64,000 nucleotides of DNA from Diplonema papillatum (taxonomy: Eukaryota; Euglenozoa; Diplonemea; Diplonemida; Diplonemidae): positions 62,001 to 126,000 of the forward strand of contig JAPJBO010000528.1 in the NCBI GenBank assembly GCA_030068145.1, read 5' to 3'. The notes below the pieces were generated by a model. The model had not been told where the DNA came from. It did no database searches and saw only the letters and a list, made by a program, of their open reading frames with translations. Shown piece after piece: positions 31,601 to 36,599 of the stretch (position 1 is the first letter of the stretch; each line of letters opens with the position of its first letter). The translations under genes and the position numbers were made by a program.

Positions 31601-32203
31601 CTCATCGGTCCACATCTATCTGAAGGAACTGCTGGCCGCTGCACAGGCAGTCTGGTTCGCGTCGTTGGAGGTGCCCCGTTGTCTCCTGTCCGCGAAGGTG
31701 GACAACCAGGCCGCCGTTTTCGCCCTGCAAAAGGGCCATAGCAAGAACTTCTGGGCGAATGAAATCTTGTGCTTGGTCTACGGGATCGCGGACCAGGCGG
31801 GAATCATCGTTGACCCCTCCTGGGTGCCGACAGACGAGCAGCGTGCGGATGAGTACACGCGCGGGTCGCGCGCCCTGGCGACCTCGCACCCCGCCTTGAG
31901 GGATCATCTCGAGGCCTTCAGCCTCTCGCCTGCGTTTGAGTCCTGGCTCCGCAGGACACTCTAGCCTACGAAAGAAGAGCACCGTTGAGGCGGTGTACGT
32001 ACCCCATGGCGTTCAACGAAAAACAATTCCCTCCCCTCATCATTTTCCGGTTTCAACCGTGGTTAGCCAGTGACGCGTCTTATTTTTTGGAAACAGTGAA
32101 ATAAAATTTTTATACTCAAGCGAACGTCAGCGAAAACCCCCACAACGCACAGATGTACTGGTTCAAAGCATGGGTATTCGGGCGAGACATTAGCCGCTTC
32201 TGA
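7097..32203 (+). CDS. NDH2: Type II NADH:quinone oxidoreductase, five exons over 25 kb
   Basis: This rotenone-insensitive flavoenzyme passes electrons from NADH to quinone at the inner mitochondrial membrane without pumping protons. Exons are 7097-7621, 12014-12377, 15764-16075, 17490-17656 and 32153-32203. They join in frame (intron phases 0, 1, 1, 0, all GT-AG) to 473 codons including the stop, about 472 residues, a normal family length. The N-terminus is Arg-rich ([19 protein letters not shown]), as in mitochondrial presequences. The FAD fold begins with [10 protein letters not shown], the NADH site is [13 protein letters not shown], the second FAD motif is [11 protein letters not shown], and the C-terminal anchor ends FGRDISRF. 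In the NADH site SC replaces the usual GV after GGGPT. No EF-hand is present. Exon 1 is fixed by its ATG and by the duplicate upstream. Introns are 4392, 3386, 1414 and 14496 bp and full of repeats. Confidence 0.92.
7685..7908 (+). repeat. Dispersed repeat family H, copy 1 (NDH2 intron 1)
   Basis: Runs from about GATCATTTCCGGAACAACGG through TACACGCGAAGAAC to about CGTTTATCAGTGCAAG. Related copies lie at 26620-26689 plus 27080-27240 (interrupted) and at 62130-62345. This copy lacks the insertion seen in the second and so shows the empty site. Confidence 0.85.
7909..8200 (+). repeat. Dispersed repeat family G, copy 1
   Basis: About 290 bp from GCTTTGTAGGAAATACTTGA to CCCTCGAGTATTTT, passing through GAAACACAGGTAAATCTGGG and GTTTTCTCCCCCTCTAGCCT. 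Other copies are 16222-16515 (+), 36600-36840 (-), 45590-45805 (+), 57415-57578 (-) and 61868-62125 (+). It is the most frequent family in the window, non-coding and of SINE or MITE size. Confidence 0.9.
8221..8620 (+). repeat. 117-bp satellite, four units (NDH2 intron 1)
   Basis: Units start with ACAAGTGGGCTATACTTCGA at 8221, 8338, 8455 and 8566, giving periods of 117, 117 and 111 bp. Copies are nearly identical, which suggests recent amplification. Confidence 0.95.
8621..8966. other. NDH2 intron 1 filler, no gene seen
   Basis: No coding or repeat assignment. It abuts the start of the 451-bp array and may hold the unique flank from which the array's non-exonic part was taken. Confidence 0.5.
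8967..11056 (+). repeat. 451-bp tandem array carrying copies of the start of NDH2 exon 2
   Basis: AGCCGGCTCCCTCGG marks unit boundaries at 8967, 9420, 9871, 10319 and 10767 (periods 453, 451, 448, 448). Four units contain an almost exact copy of the first 67 bp of exon 2 with its splice acceptor (CCAACAG), at 9360-9426, 9811-9877, 10259-10325 and 10707-10773. They encode [21 protein letters not shown] (the last copy has G for the final D), then leave the gene sequence. The true exon follows at 12014 after the same upstream context. The array therefore grew from a piece spanning the intron 1/exon 2 junction. The fifth unit is interrupted at 11056 by an insertion. Confidence 0.93.
11057..11910. 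mobile_element. 854-bp foldback/TIR insertion in the NDH2 array
   Basis: The satellite unit breaks off after GCGAATTAA and resumes at 11911 with AAGAATTAAC. Inside, about 11249-11280 (CCGGGTGTGTACG with T-runs) and 11882-11910 are inverted copies of each other. The left part, 11066-11246, is a separate hairpin bounded by TTTTACCGGGAAA and TTTCCCGGTAAAA, with inner GC arms built on CCCGAGGG. The centre (about 11470-11820) holds two diverged direct copies of about 180 bp, each with CATGCTTGATG and CATGGCGCTCTGTC or a close variant. No transposase is encoded, so it is non-autonomous. A clean target duplication was not seen. Confidence 0.75.
12014..12377 (+). CDS. NDH2: NDH2 exon 2
   Basis: Encodes the NADH-binding Rossmann segment from [13 protein letters not shown] through REFPY. 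The acceptor is CCAACAG/ATCCG, the same site that is copied in the upstream array. The donor is CGTATG/GTATGT, phase 1. Confidence 0.93.
12378..12908. other. NDH2 intron 2, 5' part, with 12-bp repeats
   Basis: No gene is seen. At about 12773-12832 the 12-mer GAAGCCATGGCG recurs about five times with small changes. A run of 13 A bases occurs at about 12688. Confidence 0.7.
12909..14275 (+). repeat. 43-bp AT-rich satellite, about 31 units (NDH2 intron 2)
   Basis: The unit is built around GACGTTGACTACCAATTCTA followed by ATTAAATTTGGGATCGGAA. The right-hand part is more diverged than the left, and a stray partial unit recurs at about 14440-14468. The AT-rich composition contrasts with the GC-rich exons. 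Confidence 0.96.
14276..15061. other. NDH2 intron 2, 3' part: family J fragment and filler
   Basis: At 14300-14345 the sequence GTACCGTACCGTGCG followed by a GGGGGGC/GCCCCCC hairpin belongs to family J (also at 20954-20993 and inverted at 45830-45875). No gene is evident in the remainder. Confidence 0.6.
15062..15292 (+). repeat. Dispersed repeat family A, copy 2
   Basis: Closely similar to 3470-3705. This copy keeps the segment CTTGGCGCACCTTGGGGC that is missing from copy 1. It lies in NDH2 intron 2. Confidence 0.87.
15764..16075 (+). CDS. NDH2: NDH2 exon 3
   Basis: Encodes [13 protein letters not shown] through [10 protein letters not shown], including the second FAD contact [11 protein letters not shown]. 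The acceptor is CGACAG/GCATGG and the donor AGAG/GTCTGT, both phase 1. Confidence 0.93.
16222..16515 (+). repeat. Dispersed repeat family G, copy 2 (NDH2 intron 3)
   Basis: Full-length copy from GCTTTGTAGGAAACCCTTGA to CAGTCGAGTATTTTG. It includes the internal GGTGTGGTACTCATCGGCAT segment shared with copy 1 and with a fragment at about 63430. Confidence 0.9.
16937..17045. repeat. Foldback element in NDH2 intron 3
   Basis: Inverted arms of about 28 bp: CGCCAACGAAAAAGTGTGAG with GAATTCC on the left, and GGAATTCCTCATC with CCCGTTGGTGG on the right. The palindrome GAGGAATTCCTC occurs at both inner ends. It is a small non-autonomous foldback of MITE type. Confidence 0.75.
17110..17182 (+). repeat. 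Dispersed repeat family J, copy 1
   Basis: GTGCCACCAGTATGTTGG through CCACCTGGATGTGCCGTACC matches 20876-20965, where it continues into the GTACCGTACCGTTTGCC hairpin end. It lies in NDH2 intron 3. Confidence 0.8.
17490..17656 (+). CDS. NDH2: NDH2 exon 4
   Basis: Encodes the C-terminal part from [11 protein letters not shown] to NKILIP, matching the conserved PF-Y-GS-A block and the membrane-proximal helix of type II NADH dehydrogenases. The acceptor is TTTCAG/GTTCC and the donor CCCG/GTATGC, phase 0. The downstream intron is 14.5 kb. Confidence 0.92.
17690..17768 (+). repeat. Dispersed repeat family D, copy 2
   Basis: Matches 3706-3790, including CACCATTTGCGCACTTAA. It lies just inside NDH2 intron 4. 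Confidence 0.8.
17769..18591. other. NDH2 intron 4 filler with a 32-bp perfect palindrome
   Basis: Contains an A-run at about 17851 and two copies of ATTGCCGCTGCGCGGGGCC or a near variant (about 18115 and 18173). A perfect 32-bp palindrome centred on GTCAGCTGAC lies at 18533-18564, 27 bp before the TIR element. No gene is seen. Confidence 0.65.
18592..20462. mobile_element. 1.87-kb non-autonomous TIR element with ATAAA target duplication
   Basis: The left end TGAGCCAATTCACCTACCCC and right end GGGGTAGGTGAATTGGCTCA are perfect inverted repeats. They are flanked by ATAAA at 18587-18591 and 20463-20467, which fits a 5-bp target duplication, although the flank is A-rich so chance is possible. 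Just inside each end is an array of the 10-mer TAATCGAGTG (18615-18705 and 20358-20430). The core contains no recognised transposase. The longest minus frame (19436-20137, 233 residues) matches no family I know. Confidence 0.82.
20463..21670. other. NDH2 intron 4 stretch with family J copy
   Basis: 20876-20996 is a family J copy ending in a G-run/C-run hairpin after GTACCGTACCGTTTGCC. A small hairpin with arms CGACCTT and AAGGTCG is at about 20483-20504. No gene is recognised in the rest. Confidence 0.6.
22304..24234 (-). CDS. Transposon ORF, 599 residues plus out-of-frame C2H2 fingers
   Basis: The ATG at 24234 opens a 599-codon frame ending at 22435. The N-terminus is basic. A central Cys/His stretch has GHRCAVC, and Asp-containing segments such as [14 protein letters not shown] and [12 protein letters not shown] could be catalytic; this is speculation. 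Near the C-terminus is a Lys/Glu-rich charged tract followed by [15 protein letters not shown]. Past the stop, other frames encode [17 protein letters not shown] and the textbook C2H2 finger [20 protein letters not shown] (next residue H) at about 22307-22375. The original protein thus probably ended in several zinc fingers and is now split by frameshifts or unrecognised introns. As the larger gene of the element it is the best transposase candidate. I do not recognise the family. Confidence 0.65.
24235..24656. other. Spacer between the two transposon genes, with tandem duplication
   Basis: A roughly 120-bp segment is repeated: AAGGGAAGCTCGCAG-type sequence and GTGATGCTGCCGCC occur at about 24357-24410 and 24471-24512. 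No additional gene is seen. Confidence 0.6.
24657..25637 (-). CDS. Transposon-encoded protein of unknown function, 326 residues
   Basis: This is the first gene read from the right end of the 4.28-kb transposon, starting with ATG at 25637 close to the subterminal repeats. The N-terminus carries a basic NKRRRT stretch that could act in nuclear import or DNA binding. The middle has [20 protein letters not shown] and other mixed hydrophobic and charged segments. The C-terminus is acidic ([19 protein letters not shown]). The frame is uninterrupted, in contrast to the second gene. No known domain is recognised. An accessory DNA-binding or structural protein of the transposon is a guess based only on position. 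Confidence 0.6.
   Translation of the reverse strand: MPLSSSMPRTPEDNKRRRTIEGSDNGSDCEANNTATSDVVSNFIEAYLVKKVGAAIRLSSLRQLVSEVTGVRLHKKSPLLMQVITDFIKPPKFTAGEVTAMTKARTLPDQYRIESKVRNVQDVKVVGVTLRSKPITAWRQQTHAKHALYNKVVQATKPTFRGADLLAVLSSITQAQNTDADEPSKPIRIAFPITTPGAKEQGFHVTLVEGLFTQVNYKVVGTTVTLECVRVVPAGSSVPSGLYPTTYVLDEPADDQKPVLCRQLHLGLWQVKVPIAQGAALAGEGVAAVDLDEQYRQIMGLGLTGDNDPQEEEQQALLIEEDIEDM
26383..26525 (-). repeat. Dispersed repeat family B, minus-strand copy
   Basis: Reverse complement of the unit at 5085-5340 (AAATCAGGATCGGGC and GACACCTAAGCCTCGCACA are its marks). It lies in NDH2 intron 4. Confidence 0.8.
26620..27240 (+). repeat. Family H copy split by a family C insertion
   Basis: 26620-26689 and 27080-27240 together match the uninterrupted family H copy at 7685-7908. 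The break falls at GAAAAAGT, which is present on both sides (26682-26689 and 27080-27087), where the intact copy has it once. Confidence 0.88.
26690..27079 (+). mobile_element. Family C short element, 390 bp, with 8-bp target duplication
   Basis: Starts TCGGTCGCAACACTTACAAA, ends CACTCT, and is bounded by GAAAAAGT duplications. It contains two copies of the core GGTCAACCGGAGAC or GGTCACCCGGAGAC followed by CTAAAA or TATAAAA (about 26777 and 27035). Related sequence lies at 33262-33625, 34085-34490, 6960 and 60515. No protein is encoded. An 8-bp duplication is typical of hAT-like insertion but also occurs elsewhere, so the class is open. Confidence 0.82.
27374..27569. repeat. Foldback with 57-bp arms upstream of the DIRS-like element
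   Basis: Left arm 27374-27430 (GACCTTGTCCAGACAAGC to TATTTTCATC) and right arm 27512-27569 are inverted copies with only a few mismatches, separated by about 80 bp. It could be an independent MITE or a terminal structure of the adjacent retroelement. Confidence 0.85.
27875..29113 (+). CDS. Gag-like ORF1 of the DIRS-like element, 412 residues
   Basis: This is the first gene of the element, ATG at 27875. Residues 1-90 are a mixed alpha-helical-looking segment ([20 protein letters not shown]). An acidic SDSDEED patch follows near residue 120, then a Pro/Ser/Thr-rich linker and a Glu/Arg/Lys-rich probable coiled coil near residues 190-220. After these come a further globular segment ([19 protein letters not shown]) and a Lys-rich basic tail. 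There is no CCHC knuckle. A nucleocapsid role is inferred only from position and character. The downstream recombinase frame overlaps its 3' end in the -1 frame. Confidence 0.72.
   Translation: MSSWKPHRRKVKFTYPPPLQEAFERVTGQRPLKGVKLLTEAAAGFVGERFSSDEATAVQQLRTVVARVLAAPDNAVEALEGAQLLLAFWQLQQKAPVPVEGEMVRLGLVPEEETDLDSESDSDEEDTPVAGGGVDDNRRQPSGGRGTELPPPNMPRSARSPTTTSTSVSPAVTPVPAQPPRPTNDLLAVLESMREEQKAERAQQRAELSELRSEMAKLKNGGPRSNPAISENGNAPSSCRGEGSDAGSAASTTAPREAVLLDPAMWVDMDRTERAVLRVELERHFATPLTKAPHETAFLFEQLEDLMHGMGTGEVEDGFAVRLARKVVVRLIVLQTGYEMSWEAAQAVSDDYFGGPRKPEYLKQALAQRDKHRTKSRPQKQKSEKGERGYTTQEKGEKGAFRAKKASGGGKA
29104..30207 (+). CDS. Tyrosine recombinase of the DIRS-like element
   Basis: This integrase-type enzyme joins the element's circular DNA intermediate to the target. 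The catalytic set is visible in order: R in [14 protein letters not shown], a candidate K in [11 protein letters not shown]-x-x-R in [11 protein letters not shown] in [10 protein letters not shown], and the nucleophile Y in LVRYLPAGK. An N-terminal SAM-like core-binding region precedes ([20 protein letters not shown]). The frame is open well upstream over the Gag gene without a clear own start, so the start given is only the zone of the Gag stop; a -1 frameshift or separate initiation is likely. Domain length and complete catalytic residues suggest it is functional. Confidence 0.88.
   Translation, partial: EGLVGSSTEQDPAGFPLPPPHPARSPTTSPTHPPPTGPSLPVTDFLRSAGKAVKPEKKKPGRPPLVEVPPTVQEMKRVTAAANCHLSQALADSTWRSLESVHRRMLQFKWNWEAQSGQEIDVPTAVVLWLSRKMLGEPGRKPIICSSALQYMQDLKSAQRRFGTPIGDSQIVRDFERSLRRQGAMRPKRQAALRDIRKALGPQASTDVGLAIALAWAGAARVSDVIRLSVGDITWEDGYVAVNWSQTKSDPFRLGVTTGLVLSQEWSEVLRRRTNGRAASEPLLSATYPRIKAALKRVRPELSCHSIRRGALFRLLQKGLHLEAIRQVSRHSCLDALVRYLPAGKLAIARETAVTAGHLIINSGSDL
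30207..31964 (+). CDS. Reverse transcriptase and RNase H of the DIRS-like element
   Basis: The RT domain has motif A in [18 protein letters not shown], motif B as [14 protein letters not shown], and motif C as [11 protein letters not shown]. Motif C has DN where nearly all reverse transcriptases have DD. RNase H follows, with D in [13 protein letters not shown] in [14 protein letters not shown] in [14 protein letters not shown], and D in [10 protein letters not shown]. The frame continues upstream of the recombinase stop but only as overlap, and the first in-frame ATG after that stop is near 30519, within the conserved part. Translation therefore probably depends on a -1 shift from the recombinase frame. 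No methylase domain is seen after the RNase H. Confidence 0.88.
   Translation, partial: SGAPVLPFSPAFPKFRRPPKYAPNAAYDPSHLEDGPDFSLPYSQALCVEAAGGKISPPAVKARGELAQISTARLDLDALVRLDSEGVLAGVLDVLRSADSFREAMRDGALRELENPRYARGLSRFMLRHLPKLETYGVVRASTDARVVLPAFTVEKKSGGLRLVADGRKLNSLMRKPPAMMLPGIDTVVDRFLASRFVAQADAVSWFYQFPLDDSVSPYFGMNLAGPRGRFTKVQLSVMCMGWSWAPCIAQRSARVLLPESEGLCWVDNFFVVGATHDEVEERYRSFLDRCRLVGADINTRDAMYGRPLSRFEALGLEFDLEAATPRYRSAPSWVRKFLESSALGLVLAGRATPRQVFTVFGGVVWFIFSTRRRLCFLRSAMAFLRRAASLLGEGVVSWDDEVDIPPSALHDLRSVLTDLASNHWVSRVEMDRQALLAWSDASDGEWAVVLETCPELAFQGMFTDSSVHIYLKELLAAAQAVWFASLEVPRCLLSAKVDNQAAVFALQKGHSKNFWANEILCLVYGIADQAGIIVDPSWVPTDEQRADEYTRGSRALATSHPALRDHLEAFSLSPAFESWLRRTL
32153..32203 (+). CDS. NDH2: NDH2 exon 5, 16 codons plus stop
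   Basis: Encodes [16 protein letters not shown] and a TGA stop. The ending FGRDISRF is the hallmark C-terminus of type II NADH dehydrogenases, and the exon joins NDH2 exon 4 in phase 0. The acceptor is CGCACAG/ATGTAC. It lies 14.5 kb from exon 4, beyond the retrotransposon. Confidence 0.9.
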   Translation: MYWFKAWVFGRDISRF

Positions 32204-32242
32204 GTCGATCCGCGCGACGCGAAGGACGGCTTCTTCTTTTTC

Positions 32243-32515
32243 TCTGGCCTAGAAAGAAGAAGAGAAGCAAAAGGCCGTTCCTGGTCCAGGAACGTGACGG
32301 TCAACCAGCTTGCAAAGCTTGAGTCGGAGGCAGCACAGTGCCACAACCCCGTCCGCTTTGCCCTGTGGCTGACCGTCTCGACGAGCTTGTGTTCAGCGCG
32401 AGCGCCAAGCCCCAAGGTGCGCCACGCCTTGATGCTTTAGTGGGAAATCGGTAGCCACTTGACCCGTAGGCCCGTGGCTCTGCAGTACCGCCGAACACGT
32501 GAAGCTTGGCTCCCG
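32243..32515 (-). repeat. Dispersed repeat family A, copy 3 (minus strand)
   Basis: The most complete copy, reverse complement of 3470-3705 and 15062-15292. It carries both segments that are variably missing from the others. It lies 40 bp after the NDH2 stop codon, so it may form part of the 3' UTR. Confidence 0.88.
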
Positions 32516-32974
32516 TGCAGCAGTCTTTTTCTCTGGCCTAAAACAAAAAAAAGGAAAGGCGCCGATGCCCTCCTCCTCGGGCGAGGCGGATCGTCCGGGC
32601 GATCGTTCGCCACTTGCAACCAAGCCGCAACCGCCCCGCGGCGCAGTGGAGTGCAGAACTCTACAGCATACTCCTGCTCCTCGTACACCGCATGTACCAC
32701 CTCGTGGTGTAGGTATGCATAGCAGGATGCACGTAGCATCCATCTACCCTAGCATGTCATACTACGAGAGCATGTGCTGGTATGCACAGCGGGATGCTTC
32801 ACAGCATCCACAGCTAGTGCTCACACCTACATGTGACCCTGCATGTATATGTATATGGTATGGTATGCTGGGAATTGTTGCTGGCTTCTTCTGGCATCAT
32901 CGCACTCGTACTGAGGCGAGTCTACAGCCGTTGGCGCTACTCTACCCGCTCTCTCTTTCTCTCGGCCGAAACTA
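32516..32974. other. Intergenic stretch, no gene seen
   Basis: A plus-strand frame of 158 codons (32499-32975) is open, but it overlaps the family A repeat and its composition gives no support for coding. The short words GGTATGCA and AGCATCC recur locally. Confidence 0.45.
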
Positions 32975-33150
32975 ATGAGGAAGGTGAGACTGACATTCTT
33001 TGATCCTGCCGAGTTTGGTCTATTCAGTAACGCCGGAGTGACTGTCTACTTGCAACCCCGCCTCATCCCAAACTCTTCTGGTGTTGGTCCGGGAAGGCGC
33101 TCATCCTGCCATGCGCTTTGCTCCAATTCCCACAGTAAACCATAGTATGC
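32975..33150 (+). repeat. Dispersed repeat family F, copy 1
   Basis: GACTGACATTCTTTGATCCT through CATCCTGCCATGCGCTTTGC matches 49965-50150, with divergence in the middle. Confidence 0.78.
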
Positions 33151-33261
33151 TCTAGAGCAGTACCTAGCTACTACCGACTACTGCACTCCGCTGGACACCA
33201 CAAGCAAACACACAAAAAGTGGGGGGCCCAAGACTAAATTCAAAGCGAATTTCTTCTTGGT

Positions 33262-33625
33262 GTCGGTCGCTACACTTACAAACTTGGCTAGCCATAGTTA
33301 ACGTGTGTACTCACGCCTACATCCCTCATACTACCCGCCTCACAGCCTCAATGGTCAACCGGAGACCCTAAACCACCGAACCTCTAAACCACAAAAAACG
33401 CTAAAAAAAAACTGATGAGGCGCCTACCGTAAGTAAGGTATGTGGAAAATGGCCGAAACCACCATTGACCAGCAACGAAACTGGCACCCCACCGATTCTC
33501 TTACCTCGTGCAACCGCCACTCTTACGACATTCAGAGCACAAAGGATATCTTCCCGTATTGACGAAGGTCACCCGGTGACTTTAAACCCCCGGAGTTGCA
33601 AGCGAACGTTCACTTTAAGAAAAAG
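33262..33625 (+). repeat. Family C copy
   Basis: Starts TCGGTCGCTACACTTACAAA like the element at 26690. It has the same two cores (GGTCAACCGGAGACCCTAAA near 33352 and GGTCACCCGGTGACTTTAAA near 33566). Confidence 0.8.
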
Positions 33626-33692
33626 GTTAAAAGACACGAAATCTGTGCACCCAGTCGAAACGTCCGGAAAGCATTGTGCTCTTTTGAGTGCA

Positions 33693-33968
33693 TGATTTTG
33701 CACGCACTTCTCGTTGGCAGATTGCTTCACGATGAAGTCGTCACCTGGTTACTTGTTAGCGGGTCAGGTCGTTTTCGACTTCTTCCGGATCGTCGGAGAG
33801 CATTGCGCTCTTCTGAGGACACGAGCCCACATGGATTTTGCACGCACGCACTTCTCGTTGGCAGATTACTTCACGATGACGTCGTCACTGATTACTCGTT
33901 AGCGGGCCAGGTCGTTTTCGATCTCTTCCGGATCGTCGGAGAGCATTGCACATGCAGCAAGTGCAGGC
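33693..33968 (+). repeat. Tandem duplication of a 138-bp unit
   Basis: ATTTTGCACGCACTTCTCGT or its slightly expanded form occurs at about 33695 and 33835, each followed by CGTTAGCGGG-type sequence, CAGGTCGTTTTCGA and TCTTCCGGATCGTCGGAGAG. The two units differ at scattered bases. Confidence 0.88.
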
Positions 33969-34084
33969 GCCATGAAGGCAGCTGACTGCTGTTTCGCCAG
34001 CTAGCAGGTAGGGACAGAAGGAAACTCATTGGTCCATTCACGCGCATCTTTAATTGGAAGACGAGCAAGCACTGTGCCGAAATC

Positions 34085-34490
34085 ACAAAAGAGATATCCA
34101 CATGGACAACCGATTGTCACCAGCAACACAATGATGTCCGAGGAGGGCCTACCATTATGTGTGGATAATGACCGAAACCACCAACGATCAACAGGGCACG
34201 CGCCGATGCTTTCCTCGTGCAGCCACCGCCTTTGCGAACACACGCTGCGTATGAGGAATATTCTCGTTGCCGAAGGTCCCCCTGGCGACTATAAACCCCC
34301 GGATTCTCGCGAACTTCCACACTAAAAATCCCAAGCACCCCCCTAAACGCGTTAGGGGACTTCACAAGGTTTCACAACGTAGTGACACATCACCCGAAAC
34401 GAGCGGCACCCCCCAAGCGTCTACGGTCAACCGGAGACTTTAAAATACCGACCTTCTAATCCACAAATAGCGCTAAAAAAAAACGAAGTT
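34085..34490 (+). repeat. Family C fragments
   Basis: The right half of a family C element (core GGCGACTATAAACCCCCGGA near 34290) is followed by another core, GGTCAACCGGAGACTTTAAA near 34432, ending in an A-rich tail. Confidence 0.72.
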
Positions 34491-34544
34491 ACACGGATGC
34501 GCAACCACATGTGGTAAAGTAAAAGCGACACAACGTCCCCCCCG

Positions 34545-35137
34545 CCAGTTTTCCTCTTGCAACATGCAAGAAACAGTCTAAAATGGGCCCAGAACGCTGG
34601 GTGTCGCCAATTTTCCTCTTGCAACCTGCAAGAATTGAACGGGAAAAACACGCAGTCTTTTATCCCCGAGGTTTTATTATCCAACGTTGTAATACATAAG
34701 CACATCCACACCTTCTCCGGTAGCTCCCGGCTCAGCCGACTCTCGCGGCCTTCTTAAAAGGCCCAGTGTCCTTCCGCATGGAGGCACACGGAAGAGCTCC
34801 CCCGCAAGGGTGCTTACCCCCGCGAGTAAAAGGGTGCTTCTTTCCAGGGCAGGTATTCTCATCTTGCAAGGTGGCCGGTGCTTCTTCACGGGCCCCGACG
34901 CACGCCTGCGTCCTCTCCATCCAACCCTCTGTTTTTCTTCTCTCTCTGTATCTCCAAGTTCTCCCCTCGTGCTGGCACCGCGAAGCGAGGTCCGTCGCTG
35001 CTAGCGGGCCCAGAGAAGGGAAACAACAACAGTCTAAAATGGTCCCAGATGGCTGGGTGTCGCCAATTTGCCTCTTGCAACCTGCAAGAAACAGTCTAAA
35101 ATGGGCCCAGATGGCTGGGTGTCGCCAATTTTCCAGC
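34545..35137 (+). repeat. 65-bp repeats flanking a segment shared with 62.8-63.0 kb
   Basis: Units with ACAGTCTAAAATGGGCCCAG, GCTGGGTGTCGCCAATTT and CTCTTGCAACCTGCAAGAA occur at 34545-34636 and 35028-35137. The part 34637-34760 (CACGCAGTCTTTTATCCCC, CTCCGGTAGCTCCCGG) recurs in the 454-bp element at 62651-63104 (family E). No gene is seen. Confidence 0.78.
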
Positions 35138-36010
35138 ACGTAGTGCTGCTCACAGCCGTATCCTTCTTGATTGCTTTCACCCTTCCTTGTGTGGGTAAGT
35201 CGATCAAATCGAAGTCAGTGAGCTGCTCGCATCTGGAAACTTTTTGATTGCTCCCTCACAGGCAACCACCCTTCCTTGTCACCGTGAGGCCAAAGTCAGC
35301 TGTCAGCACGCAGTGCTGCTCACAGCAGTAGGCTCCGAATCTCTCACAAAGCACCTCTCTTCCTTGCCGCGAGTATACGTCGGCTAAAAAGCAAAGCCAC
35401 TCACCCCAGCACGTAGTGCTGCTCACATCAGTCTAATTTTTGATTGCTCTCACAAACACCATCCTTCCTTGTGTGAGTAAGTCGATCCCATCGAAGTCAT
35501 TCAGCTGTCAGCACGCAGTGCTGCTCACAGCAGCAGACTCTTTGGTCGCTCTCTCACAGGCACCACCCTTCCTTGTCACCGTGAGGCTGAGAGTTAGTCG
35601 GTCAAATCAAAGTCACTTAGCTGCCAGCACGCATTGCTGCTCACAGCAGTGGACTCCGATTCTCTCAAAAAACACCCCCTCTTCCTTGCCACAGGGAAGC
35701 AGCAAGCAAGTCGGCTGAAAAGTGAGTAAGTCGATCAAATCGAAGCCATTCAGCTGCCAGCACGCAGTGCTGCTCACAGCAGCAGACTTTTTGATTGCTC
35801 TCTCACCGTGAAGCAGCCAGTAATTCCGCCGACATAGAAGTCGGCTCAGCCAACACGTGGTGCGCTGACTCAGCACGTACCTTTGGAAATAGCCATTCGA
35901 AATGCTGCCAGCAGTAGACTTTTCGATTGTTCACTCCAAGCACCACCCCTTCCTTGTCACCGCGAAGCTGGAAGTAGCGACCAAATCAAAGTCACTCAGC
36001 TGCCAGTAGT
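35132..36010 (+). repeat. Complex satellite, about six units of 100-165 bp
   Basis: Each unit begins CAGCACGTAGTGCTGCTCAC or a one-base variant (near 35134, 35304, 35407, 35511, 35626 and 35758). Units continue with a TTTTGATTGCTCTCTCAC-type segment, CCACCCTTCCTTGTCACCG and GTCGATCAAATCGAAGTCA. Unit lengths vary by internal indels, and the last unit is degenerate. Confidence 0.9.
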
Positions 36011-36034
36011 GTTAGCAACACAGAAACGAAGCGC

Positions 36035-36333
36035 CTGCTTTTTTTGTGTCTAACAAATGCAATTTGTCAAGAACAAAACAGATCGATGACCGCGTACTAT
36101 CTTCACTCCCGTTCGATGAACAAAACGGGTTTCAAGGAAGTGCGCACAAACAAAGGATGCGCCAGATCCGTTTTTTTTTGCCAAATCTTGCGAGTTGCCC
36201 CCCGTCGTTGTTGGCTAAAAAGACGCAACCAGCGTGTTTTGGTGGACCGTTTGGAATTCCTAACCTGAAACCCGCCTTGACTGTCGACCGTAGATGCCAA
36301 CACGGATCCTTAAAACTCGGAACAGTGTAGAAA
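36035..36333 (+). repeat. Family L and family K copies
   Basis: 36035-36165 (TTTGTGTCTAACAAATGCAA to TTCAAGGAAGTGCGCACAAA) is the inverse of 61405-61535. 36270-36333 resembles family K at 47320-47390 and 57260-57320 (GATCCTTAAAACTCGGAACA here). Confidence 0.75.
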
Positions 36334-36599
36334 AAATAGACAGCACGCGCAGACAATGAATTGTGTCTACATCCACTCGGTCACTTTCTCCCACCCCGCC
36401 AGATTGGCCAGAATGCCCATTTTTCACCAATTTTCGCCCTTCTTTCGTGCTTCTAGGTGCCCCCCTCATCTGACTTGGGTCCAAAAGCCCCTAAATACAT
36501 GTTTTGAGGTGGAAAACATCAAAGAGATGCCGCGGGACCCCGTGATTCCCTAAAAGCACGGAATAACAGCGCCAATAATAAAATCCACAGGATTTCTAC

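Larger units (their letters stand above)
27844..32023 (+). mobile_element. Tyrosine-recombinase (DIRS-like) retrotransposon in NDH2 intron 4
   Basis: Three genes lie in order: a Gag-like ORF (27875-29113), a tyrosine recombinase (to 30207) and a reverse transcriptase/RNase H (to 31964), each in a frame -1 relative to the one before. A 15-bp direct repeat, GCGTTCAACGAAAAA, brackets them at 27844-27858 and 32009-32023. It may be part of split direct repeats, but this is not proven and the true ends are uncertain. The recombinase lies before the reverse transcriptase, whereas DIRS, PAT and Ngaro elements usually carry it last. All three frames are open, so the insertion looks young. It ends about 130 bp before the last NDH2 exon. 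Confidence 0.88.

Noticed and set aside
32499-32975. A 158-codon plus-strand frame after NDH2
   Set aside because: It starts inside a family A repeat and has no recognisable domain; probably chance.
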